Source: Candidatus Profundicultor aquiphilus (lineage in GTDB: Bacteria; Atribacterota; Atribacteria; Atribacterales; Caldatribacteriaceae). Taken from it: a stretch of DNA of 11,992 nucleotides. The DNA lies in contig JABUEZ010000038.1 of the NCBI GenBank assembly GCA_013314795.1, positions 1-11,992 on the forward strand. The letters are read 5' to 3'. This document shows, piece after piece, positions 1-6,524 of the stretch. Under the pieces are notes generated by a model. The model saw only the letters and a program-made list of their open reading frames with translations, ran no database searches and was not told the origin of the DNA. The translations under genes were made by a program, and so were the position numbers. Position 1 is the stretch's first letter, and each line of letters begins with the position of its first letter.

Positions 1-724
1 CCCGGGAAAGGGCAATAACTCTGGAGGACTCACCTGGAAACGGTGCACATTGCCAGCGTAGTTTTTTTCGGTCTATCTCTTCTCGCCAATTTTTCTCAAC
101 TAGGGCTATCACTTCGGCAACATCCTTCCAGGAAATATACCCCCTTCTCTGTAAAAGAGACAGACTGCGGAAATTATTGAGAGTTTCTTCCAGGCGCACA
201 ATCTGTTCCTGGAGCTTATCCATAACTTCTCTTTTTTCAGGTGTAACTTCGTCCTGTAAAATCTGGACATACCCTTTAAGGATAGTCAAAGGTGTTTTTA
301 ATTCATGCCCCAGGGCGGTGAGGAAAAACTGGATTTCGGAAAGCCATTGCACGGAATCAATCGAACTATCAAAAACAAACAGCACAGCCTGCTCAACGGG
401 ACAGGAGAGTACCCGATACTCCCTTCCACCAAGGTGGAGTGCAATGCCTTCCTCCAAAACGATTTTCCCCACAAAAGGAAATTCATGAATCCATCTGGGC
501 GCAGAAGAAAATGGGATACCCGTGATCCGAAAAAACTCCCCATTGGCTGTAAAAGTCTGCGATGCAGGCCAAAAACACAGGACAGGTTTTTGGATATGAT
601 CGAAAATGGTTAGAATCTCCTCAAGTCGATTTCGATGCACATCTTCGATGCCAACGTCTTTTCTATTCCCCTCACCACGCTTCCAATTCAGCAAAGCGAA
701 AAGCTTATGCAGCAGGAGGCTCAA
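1..724 (-). CDS. Sensor histidine kinase, C-terminal end cut by the window edge
   Basis: Kinase partner of the response regulator just upstream, which it would phosphorylate. I translated this frame by hand because it runs off the window without a stop; 241 residues are visible. Residues ~25-130 look like a divergent PAS-type sensor region. The HisKA helix carries the motif GHELKTPLTILKGY (positions about 266-310), with phospho-accepting His140 if counting from the start at 724, followed by a dimerisation helix rich in Glu, Lys and Leu. The ATP-binding domain would lie beyond position 1. The start is uncertain. TTG at 724 sits 7 bases after a GGGG run and overlaps the regulator by 20 bases, but the frame stays open further upstream with GTG at 772 as an alternative. 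With the 724 start no clear membrane helix is seen, so a cytosolic kinase is possible. The signal sensed is unknown. Confidence 0.85.
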   Translation of the reverse strand, partial: MSLLLHKLFALLNWKRGEGNRKDVGIEDVHRNRLEEILTIFDHIQKPVLCFWPASQTFTANGEFFRITGIPFSSAPRWIHEFPFVGKIVLEEGIALHLGGREYRVLSCPVEQAVLFVFDSSIDSVQWLSEIQFFLTALGHELKTPLTILKGYVQILQDEVTPEKREVMDKLQEQIVRLEETLNNFRSLSLLQRRGYISWKDVAEVIALVEKNWREEIDRKKLRWQCAPFPGESSRVIALSR

Positions 725-1409
725 AACGGTACCCCACTCCCCGCACAGTAACAATAAGATTCCCCATTTCACCAAGTTTTTTGCGCAGATTCGTGATATA
801 CACATCCACAATACGGTCTGAAACAAAGTTTTCTTCTCCCCACACTCGATTGAGAATCGTTTCCCTGGAAAATACCCGTCGAGGATGCCGCATCAAAAGT
901 TCCAAGATTTTGAACTCCCGGAAAGAAAGGTCAATTGTACCCTGGTTGACCCGTACGGTCAATTCATCTCCATTGAGAACAATATCCCCCACGTGGTAAA
1001 CGCGCGCACTCTCCAGGGTTTTTTCTGTCAACCGTTCTAACCGTCTTTTCACCACTCGAATGCGGGCTAATAGTTCTCGTAAATCAAACGGTTTGGTGAT
1101 GTAATCTTCGGCACCGAGTTCCAAACCCACCACCACGTCCACCGGATCGTCCTTGGCCGTCAACATGATGACGGGAATATCCTGAAAACGGGAATCTCGC
1201 TTGAGATACTTAAAAAGCTCTATCCCGTCAATACCGGGCAGCATCAGGTCCAGAAGAATAAGGTCTGGCAATTCCATGACCGGTAATCGTTCCAAAAATT
1301 CCTCGGCACTGCCAAAAGCATGGATATCAAAACCCTCCTTACGGAGGAAATACGTTACCAGCTGGGCGATTTCTGCTTCATCCTCGATAAGTACAATGCG
1401 AAAATTCAT
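705..1409 (-). CDS. OmpR/PhoB-family two-component response regulator
   Basis: DNA-binding regulator activated by phosphorylation, presumably by the adjacent histidine kinase. It has 234 residues, normal for the family. The receiver domain spans residues 1-120, with acidic pocket E9/D10, phospho-acceptor Asp54 in LLDLMLPG, Thr84 and Lys106 (TKPFD). The C-terminal winged helix covers ~135-232, with LSFREFKILELL, the recognition-helix region SDRIVDVYITNLRKKLG and the terminal hairpin TVRGVGYRF. I chose ATG 1409 because it puts the usual three or four residues before the first receiver strand and follows GGTGAT. In-frame TTG 1421, GTG 1418 and ATG 1415 are also open. The kinase gene follows with a short overlap, so the two are co-transcribed. 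A TATAAT-like -10 lies upstream at 1492-1497. Targets are unknown; the divergent isomerase gene is one candidate by position only. Confidence 0.95.
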   Translation of the reverse strand: MNFRIVLIEDEAEIAQLVTYFLRKEGFDIHAFGSAEEFLERLPVMELPDLILLDLMLPGIDGIELFKYLKRDSRFQDIPVIMLTAKDDPVDVVVGLELGAEDYITKPFDLRELLARIRVVKRRLERLTEKTLESARVYHVGDIVLNGDELTVRVNQGTIDLSFREFKILELLMRHPRRVFSRETILNRVWGEENFVSDRIVDVYITNLRKKLGEMGNLIVTVRGVGYRFEPPAA

Positions 1410-1491
1410 CGCCATCACCAATTTTTTTACACTCGCTCACTACTTTGAACTCCACGGCGTTCCTCCCGAATCAGAGAAAATTACTGAGGTA

Positions 1492-1497
1492 ATTATA
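1492..1497 (-). promoter_or_regulatory. Candidate -10 box for the response regulator/kinase operon
   Basis: On the minus strand these bases read TATAAT, a perfect sigma-70-type -10 hexamer, about 83 bases before the regulator's ATG. The region 17-18 bases further upstream (GAGTGG/GGAGTG) is a poor -35, so the promoter may need an activator or may be chance. Confidence 0.4.
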
Positions 1498-1510
1498 GTT
1501 TCCCTACCCT

Positions 1511-1546
1511 TTTGCCACTCCGTGGAAAAGTATACCAAAATATGGA
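1511..1546 (+). promoter_or_regulatory. Weak candidate promoter for the isomerase-family gene
   Basis: On the plus strand TTGCCA (one mismatch to the -35 consensus) is followed 18 bases later by CAAAAT (two mismatches to TATAAT). It would leave a leader of roughly 110 bases before the TTG start at 1659. The rest of the 1410-1658 gap contains AT-rich palindromic sequence but no other gene that I can support. Confidence 0.25.
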
Positions 1547-1616
1547 ACCCCGCGAACCCCTTAACCAGTCCTGAAAATATGGTAATATATTGGTGTTAAG
1601 AAGGTGTCCCATCTGG

Positions 1617-1632
1617 GTTAAAATTTTTTAAC
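1617..1632. repeat. 7-2-7 AT-rich inverted repeat before the isomerase-family gene
   Basis: GTTAAAA-TT-TTTTAAC is a perfect 7-bp inverted repeat with a 2-base centre. It ends 12 bases before the ribosome site of the gene at 1659. Its place and symmetry suit an operator for a dimeric repressor, but A/T-rich palindromes arise easily by chance. Confidence 0.35.
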
Positions 1633-1658
1633 ATTAACAAAGTAAAGGGGGTATTTCC

Positions 1659-3065
1659 TTGAAACAGACACTGGGACTTATCGTCGGTAACCGTGGTTTC
1701 TTCCCCGATGAGTTAGCCAGAGAGGGGAGAGAAAAGATGATAGCTATTCTGGAAAGGATGGGTTTTGAAGTTGTCGCCCTCACACCCCAGGACACCAAGT
1801 TTGGAACAGTAGAAACCTGGGAAGATGCGCAAAAATGTGCCCGCCTATTCGATGAAAACCGCAAAAAGATAACTGGAATCATTGTCACGCTCCCGAATTT
1901 TGGTGATGAAAAGGGTGTGGCATATGCCATCCGCCATTCCGGTTTGCAGGTACCGGTCCTCATCCATGCCTTCCCGGACAGAACCTCGGCCCTGGATGTC
2001 AAAAACCGTCGAGATAGCTTCTGCGGAAAAATGTCGGTCTGTAATAACCTCAGACAGTTTGGAATTCCTTTCTCCTTAACCAGCTTTCATACCGAGGATC
2101 CAGACAGCGAAGATTTTCGGGAGGACATGAAATGGTTCGCTGGGGTGTGCCGGGTCGTCCAGGGATTCAAGAACGTGAAGGTAGGAGCGATTGGTGCTCG
2201 TCCCAACGCTTTCAACACCGTCCGTTTCTCAGAAAAGATGCTCGAAGGATATGGGATTTCAGTGGAAGTCGCTGATTTTTCTGAAATCTTAGGAAAGATA
2301 GGACGACTCAAGGATAACGATCCCCTTGTTCAGCAAAAGGTCAAAGAGATCAAGGATTACATTGACACTTCCTCGGTTCCAGAAGGAGCTCTGGTCAAAA
2401 TGGGGAAACTGAAATTGGTGCTTGAGGAATGGGTAAAAGAAACTGGGGTATCGCTTCTGGCGCTCCAGTGCTGGACTTCCATCGAGGAAAACTTTGGAGT
2501 CATGCCCTGCACGGTGATGAGTATGTTCAGTGAAAACTTTATCCCTTCGGCCTGTGAAGTCGATGTCACCGGAAGCCTGAGCATGTACGCCCTGCAACTG
2601 GCCTCTCAGAAACCATCAGCGCTTGTAGACTGGAACAACAACGTCGATGACGATCCAGATAAAGCCATTCTCTTCCACTGCAGTAATTTTCCAAAGTCGC
2701 TTCTGCAGAACGCACGCATGGGATTTGGGGATATCATCTCCTCAACACTACCAAAAGAGAATGCTTATGGCACATGCTACGGCATGATTCCCCAGGGACC
2801 ACTCACGCTGTGCCGCCTGACCACCGATGACCTGAACGGCGTGACCGGCTATATTGCCGAGGGCGAAATCACTGGAGAAAAACTTGAAACCTTCGGTGGC
2901 GTAGGTGTGGCCAAGATTGACGCACTGCAGGATTTACTTGCCTTCATCTGCGAAAGAGGTTTTGAACACCACGTGGCCATTAACTTATCTCTGGTAGGAG
3001 ATACCCTTGTAGAGGCCTTTGACAAGTACCTTGGTTTTGACATCTACTGGCACGGGGTAGAATAA
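1659..3065 (+). CDS. L-fucose/L-arabinose isomerase-family protein (sugar isomerase-like)
   Basis: Probably a metal-dependent cytosolic aldose-ketose isomerase; substrate unknown. It has 468 residues. The N-terminal Rossmann-like part starts with TLGLIVGNRGFFP. The C-terminal part shows the motifs expected for metal ligands in L-fucose isomerase relatives: ACEVDVTG (Glu300), VDWNNNVDDD (Asp324), FHCS (His340) and a late HHVAINLSL (His437/438). Family members range from true isomerases to uncharacterised proteins, so the activity is inferred. Translation starts at TTG 1659, 6-7 bases after a clear AAAGGGGGT ribosome site at 1644-1652. The gene stands alone, divergent from the two-component genes and convergent with a polyol/sugar ABC operon, ending 16 bases before the hairpin at 3082. 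Its neighbours (SDR dehydrogenase, binding protein, permeases) suggest it handles the sugar imported by that system. Confidence 0.85.
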   Translation: MKQTLGLIVGNRGFFPDELAREGREKMIAILERMGFEVVALTPQDTKFGTVETWEDAQKCARLFDENRKKITGIIVTLPNFGDEKGVAYAIRHSGLQVPVLIHAFPDRTSALDVKNRRDSFCGKMSVCNNLRQFGIPFSLTSFHTEDPDSEDFREDMKWFAGVCRVVQGFKNVKVGAIGARPNAFNTVRFSEKMLEGYGISVEVADFSEILGKIGRLKDNDPLVQQKVKEIKDYIDTSSVPEGALVKMGKLKLVLEEWVKETGVSLLALQCWTSIEENFGVMPCTVMSMFSENFIPSACEVDVTGSLSMYALQLASQKPSALVDWNNNVDDDPDKAILFHCSNFPKSLLQNARMGFGDIISSTLPKENAYGTCYGMIPQGPLTLCRLTTDDLNGVTGYIAEGEITGEKLETFGGVGVAKIDALQDLLAFICERGFEHHVAINLSLVGDTLVEAFDKYLGFDIYWHGVE

Positions 3066-3081
3066 AAACTGACTAATAAAA

Positions 3082-3112
3082 GTAAGAGCCTGGGTACTCT
3101 CCAGGCTCTTAC
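3082..3112 (-). terminator. Intrinsic terminator between convergent operons
   Basis: A perfect 12-bp stem (3082-3093 with 3101-3112) and 7-base loop. Read on the minus strand the stem is followed by TTTTATTAG, a usable U tract, so it should end the ABC operon. Read on the plus strand it is followed by CCTGTTAT, so stopping of the isomerase transcript is likely weaker. The stop codon of the small minus-strand gene (3109-3111) lies inside the stem. Confidence 0.8.
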
Positions 3113-3279
3113 CCTGTTATAACCAGAATCGCAAGGAAAATGAGACTTCCCACTGTAGCTACATAGAGGGGCACATACTGTTCCAGGAAACGCACCCATA
3201 TAAGATGCAGACCAAACATGATAGAAATCCCATAAAAGAACCGGTCCCAGAGGTTAGTTTTGAAAGGAAAAATGCGCAT
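3109..3279 (-). CDS. Small integral membrane protein at the end of the sugar ABC operon (56 aa)
   Basis: I do not recognise this protein with confidence. It is a 56-residue product missed by simple length cut-offs. The ATG at 3279 lies 12 bases after the MalG-like permease stop, and a strong AGGAGGGAAG ribosome site overlaps that stop codon, which strongly supports a real gene. The sequence begins basic (MRIFPFKTNLWDRF) and has two hydrophobic stretches, ~14-28 (FYGISIMFGLHLIWV) and ~37-55 (PLYVATVGSLIFLAILVIT), separated by RFLEQY, so a two-helix hairpin is likely. The WDRFF...LHLIWVRFL pattern vaguely recalls small proteins (DUF2160 type) found in glycerol/polyol ABC operons; that comparison is from memory. 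It may be an accessory subunit of this transporter. The stop codon falls inside the terminator stem. Confidence 0.75.
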   Translation of the reverse strand: MRIFPFKTNLWDRFFYGISIMFGLHLIWVRFLEQYVPLYVATVGSLIFLAILVITG

Positions 3280-3291
3280 TCCTCTTCCCTC

Positions 3292-4122
3292 CTAATCCTT
3301 TACTGCTCCAAAAGTCAAACCGGCAATAATATGCCTCTGGGCAATACCAATGAACACAATGGCCGGAATGAGGCAAACCACCGAAACCGCGGCCATTTCA
3401 CCCCAGTTGGTTCCAATGACTGTCACAAACTCAGCTAACCCCGTAGTGATGGTTCGAGAACGAACGCTGGTGAGGATGGCAGCAAAAAGGTACTCATTCC
3501 AGGCAAAAATCCAGTTGAGGATAGCCGTTACCATGATCCCTGGTTTGGCAAGTGGGATGATGACATGCCAGAGAAGCCCCCACAGAGAACACCCATCAAT
3601 CAAAGCGGCTTCATCGAGCTCCTTGGGAATTCCATCCATCATCCCCTTCAAAAGCCATATGGCAAAAGGAAGATTAAAAATGCAATAGAGAAGGATCAGC
3701 CCGAACTGACTATCCCGCAATCCCAAACGGGTAAACATGAGAAAGAAGGGAACAATAAACACTGCCGGAGGCGCCATACGATTGGTGATGGTCCAGAAAA
3801 AGAGATTGTTAGAACCGGGAACCCGAAAGCGAGAAAAGGCATAGGTGGCAAGGACAGCCAGGCACACCACAAGAAGGGTATTCCCGGAAGCAATGAGGAG
3901 AGAATTAACAAGATATCTTCCATACACATCCTGAACGAAAGGACGATAGTAGTTTGGAGCATAAAAAGAAGTTTGGATCAGGCGGGGACCCAGGAATACC
4001 TCCAACCTGCTGCGAGCTGAAATCACAAACATCCAGTAAATGGGGAACAACGTTGCCACGGCGATAAGGATACACACCAAATAAACCAAGAACATTCTCC
4101 AGGTTTTCTTTCCACCACTCAT
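3292..4122 (-). CDS. Carbohydrate ABC transporter permease, MalG type
   Basis: Inner-membrane channel subunit that pairs with the MalF-like protein encoded just upstream. It has 276 residues with about six hydrophobic helices, starting at ~11-34 after a basic MSGGKKTWR. The cytoplasmic EAA loop that docks on the ATPase is clear at residues 171-194 (EAALIDGCSLWGLLWHVIIP, then LAKPG). The length and the C-terminal end GLTFGAVKD are typical of the CUT1 MalG branch. Its ATG immediately abuts the upstream permease stop (zero gap), with AGGAGG 9 bases before the ATG inside the end of the previous gene, so translation is coupled. No ATPase gene lies in the operon. Substrate is not decidable from this subunit. 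Confidence 0.95.
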   Translation of the reverse strand: MSGGKKTWRMFLVYLVCILIAVATLFPIYWMFVISARSRLEVFLGPRLIQTSFYAPNYYRPFVQDVYGRYLVNSLLIASGNTLLVVCLAVLATYAFSRFRVPGSNNLFFWTITNRMAPPAVFIVPFFLMFTRLGLRDSQFGLILLYCIFNLPFAIWLLKGMMDGIPKELDEAALIDGCSLWGLLWHVIIPLAKPGIMVTAILNWIFAWNEYLFAAILTSVRSRTITTGLAEFVTVIGTNWGEMAAVSVVCLIPAIVFIGIAQRHIIAGLTFGAVKD

Positions 4123-4992
4123 TTAGGTCGCCTCCTGCGAAGAAGAGATGAAGGTCAAAAGCAAGAAACAGATAATAATGGTGAGATAAAGAAGGAAGAG
4201 CGACATCGCCGAACTGTACCCATATTCCATTGACTGCAGCACCATTCGCACCAGATGAATACTTACATAGCGCGTGGCCGTTCCCGGGCCACCACTCGTC
4301 AACATCCAGACCTCGTCGAAAACCCGGAAGGTATCCATAACCCGGATAAAAAGAGTGGTGAGAATAACCGGCTTAAGAAGGGGTATGGTCACATAGCGGA
4401 AAGTTTGCCAGCGGTTGGCTCCATCAACCAGTGCAGCCTCATACGGCTGGTTCGGTAACGAAGTGAGCCCGGCCATAAAGGTCAACACCACAAAGGGCGT
4501 CCAGTGCCAGATATCGACCAGTACCGTGGTAAAGAAAGCCTGATTGGCGTTGATACCCATATTATATTCGATGCCGATTTTTCGGAAGAGAAAGGGAAGC
4601 GGTCCAAAATCTGGATTGGTAATGAGCACCCAGATACTGCCGATACTGATGGGCGCCATGGCTAAAGGTAGCGTCATGATGGTTCGAAAAATACCCTTTC
4701 CCTTGAAATTGAGAGTCAGAAGATTGGCAATCAAAAGCCCCAGAGGAAGCTCAATTCCACAACACAGAGCCACAAAAGTAAGACCTAAACGAAGCGATTT
4801 CAAAAAGTCAGGATCAAAAACCAGCTTTCGGAAATTATTAAAACCCGTATAACGGAAAGGGATCTTAGCAAACACATTGTACTTAAACGCACTCAAATAA
4901 ATAACATAAATAACCGGAATAACCCCAATAAAAATCATTAAAAAGAGTGTGGGGGCAATGAGCCCCCACACCTGCTTTCGGTTCTCCTTCAC
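4123..4992 (-). CDS. Carbohydrate ABC transporter permease, MalF type
   Basis: Membrane subunit of the same importer, 289 residues. It opens with a basic stretch (MKENRKQVWG) and a first helix at ~11-34, with further hydrophobic segments around 70-95, 105-125, 152-178, 205-220 and 262-282. The EAA loop for contact with the nucleotide-binding subunit is at 185-208 (YEAALVDGANRWQTFRYVTI, then PLLKP). LTSGGPG near residue 231 is a familiar MalF-family segment. The start is GTG 4992, 15 bases after the binding-protein stop and behind GGAGGAAGAAGG. It lacks the long periplasmic insert of E. coli MalF, as is usual for generic CUT1 permeases. Confidence 0.95.
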   Translation of the reverse strand: MKENRKQVWGLIAPTLFLMIFIGVIPVIYVIYLSAFKYNVFAKIPFRYTGFNNFRKLVFDPDFLKSLRLGLTFVALCCGIELPLGLLIANLLTLNFKGKGIFRTIMTLPLAMAPISIGSIWVLITNPDFGPLPFLFRKIGIEYNMGINANQAFFTTVLVDIWHWTPFVVLTFMAGLTSLPNQPYEAALVDGANRWQTFRYVTIPLLKPVILTTLFIRVMDTFRVFDEVWMLTSGGPGTATRYVSIHLVRMVLQSMEYGYSSAMSLFLLYLTIIICFLLLTFISSSQEAT

Positions 4993-5007
4993 CGCCTTCT
5001 TCCTCCA

Positions 5008-6435
5008 CTAATAGCCCAGGTCTTCCATGAGCTGGTCAACTTCTTTAGCCAGGTTGTCCAGTGCATCCTCTGGAGAAATTTCGCCAGCTACTGCCTTGGA
5101 GATCCACTTGAGGTACACTTCGTTGAGCGGACGATGCATGGGCAGAGCCGGAGCACCGGCAAAAAGATAACCCTGATCCTTCAGCATGGTGAAGTATCCA
5201 CCAGTCTGAGCGTCAAGGTCTTTCACCAGAGGATCTTCAAAGGTGGATTTCCGGACGACTCTTGTCGCCATCTTAGCGAATTCACCCTGCCACTCTTTGC
5301 GCATGCACCACTGGATAAATAACCAGGCTGCTTCTTTGTTTTTGGCACTATGCGGAATTCCCAGAGCACCACCATCATAGTAACCAATGTACCCCTTCCC
5401 AGCCTTAGCAGCATCCATCACTCCAGGAGCAGTCGGCGGAAGAGCAACGGCAATTTTACCAACCACTGCAGACTTCGAAGCATCGGTGGCTATCCAGCCC
5501 AGGTTCTCGAGATAAATAATTCCCTGAGCAATTTTTCCAGCACCAAAAACAGCTCCGGTTTCATCCCAGGTGTAGGTGCGGACTCCCGGAGGAGCATACT
5601 GGAGCATATCCACGTACCAGCGGAATGCCTTCTTGGCCTGGTCGCTATTGAGTGTTCCACCTTTGTCAACGCTGGCTCTCATGTTTTCCATGTTAATACC
5701 CCAGTTATAAACTCCCCAGGCTGGCCAGATGGTTTCACACATCTCGTACGCCACACAGGGGTGAGTCTTGGCCTGAGCCACATGGCCGTAAAGCTCAATG
5801 CCCTTTTCTTTGCCGTATTCGGTGAAGAACTTGGCGATATCGGTGTACTGCTCCCAGGTGGTAGGAACGGCCAAGTCATATCCGTATTTGGCCTTGAAAG
5901 CCGCCTTAATTTCGGGATCGTTAAAGAGATCGGTACGGTAAATGTAAGCTTTCAAAAATGCCTCAAAAGGAATGGCATAGATATTGCCTTCTGCGTCCTT
6001 GAAATAATTAATAAAGGTGGTGAAATCCTCAACATCGAAGTCAGGATTGGTAATGTTTGCATTGGCGATAAAGGGGTTCAGATTCGTCAACCACTTCTGT
6101 GCGAGATACGCGTAGATGATATCCTGCTCCACATAGATGAAATCGTAAATTCCGGCACCAGACTGAAGGTCCTGAATGCTCTTGTTGTACATTTCATCCC
6201 AGGAAGTAACTTCAAATTCTACTTTAATACCGGTGAGCTTTTCGAATTCCGGCGCTGCCACCTCTACCATGGCCTTAGAAGGAGGTGTGCTTTCAGAAAT
6301 ACCCTTGATGACCACTCCTTTATACGGTTCAGCCGCCTTCTGCCACCACTCAGGATTATTGACCGCCGCAAAACACCAGGACGACGCCAAAACCAGCATA
6401 CCAACAAGAAGAATCGCAACTCCCAATTTCTTCAT
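5008..6435 (-). CDS. Extracellular sugar/polyol-binding protein of ABC transporter (family 1)
   Basis: Captures the transported solute outside the membrane and hands it to the two permeases. It has 475 residues. Residues 1-23 are a signal peptide: MKK, a hydrophobic core GVAILLVGMLVLASS, and a likely signal peptidase I cut after CFA. The Cys in SSWC does not fit a lipobox well. The mature protein starts with NPEWWQKAAEPYKGV, then APEFEKLTGIKVEFEVTSWDEM, the usual first lobe of family 1 binding proteins, and YDFIYVEQDIIYAYLAQKWL. It is Trp/Tyr-rich, as sugar binders tend to be. ATG 6435 follows AAAGGAGAGGTGG. An 89-base gap separates it from the SDR gene, longer than the operon's other gaps. 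The ligand cannot be told from sequence; the dehydrogenase next door makes a sugar alcohol or pentose/hexose plausible. Confidence 0.93.
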   Translation of the reverse strand: MKKLGVAILLVGMLVLASSWCFAAVNNPEWWQKAAEPYKGVVIKGISESTPPSKAMVEVAAPEFEKLTGIKVEFEVTSWDEMYNKSIQDLQSGAGIYDFIYVEQDIIYAYLAQKWLTNLNPFIANANITNPDFDVEDFTTFINYFKDAEGNIYAIPFEAFLKAYIYRTDLFNDPEIKAAFKAKYGYDLAVPTTWEQYTDIAKFFTEYGKEKGIELYGHVAQAKTHPCVAYEMCETIWPAWGVYNWGINMENMRASVDKGGTLNSDQAKKAFRWYVDMLQYAPPGVRTYTWDETGAVFGAGKIAQGIIYLENLGWIATDASKSAVVGKIAVALPPTAPGVMDAAKAGKGYIGYYDGGALGIPHSAKNKEAAWLFIQWCMRKEWQGEFAKMATRVVRKSTFEDPLVKDLDAQTGGYFTMLKDQGYLFAGAPALPMHRPLNEVYLKWISKAVAGEISPEDALDNLAKEVDQLMEDLGY

Positions 6436-6524
6436 GACTCTAAACCACCTCTCCTTTCAAATATGGTTCCTGTAGAATTAACTTTACACCTATATGTACC
6501 GATCCTCTTCTCTCTACCACCTCC

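Noticed and set aside
298..543. 81-codon minus-strand frame within the kinase
   Set aside because: The neighbouring frame holds the GHELKTP histidine motif and stays open to the edge, so this one is a shadow.
562..999. 145-codon plus-strand frame over the end of the response regulator
   Set aside because: Antisense to the conserved DNA-binding domain of the regulator; no motif or ribosome site.
1581..1600. TTGGTG near 1591 as a -35 for the isomerase gene
   Set aside because: The nearest -10-like sequence (TTAAAA) is about 22 bases away, outside normal spacing.
6436..6524. Possible leader peptide (GTG start just after the SDR stop) before the binding protein
   Set aside because: The only ribosome-like sequence directly abuts the GTG with no spacing. 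The repeated AGGTGGT elements look like ribosome-site sequence rather than a gene.
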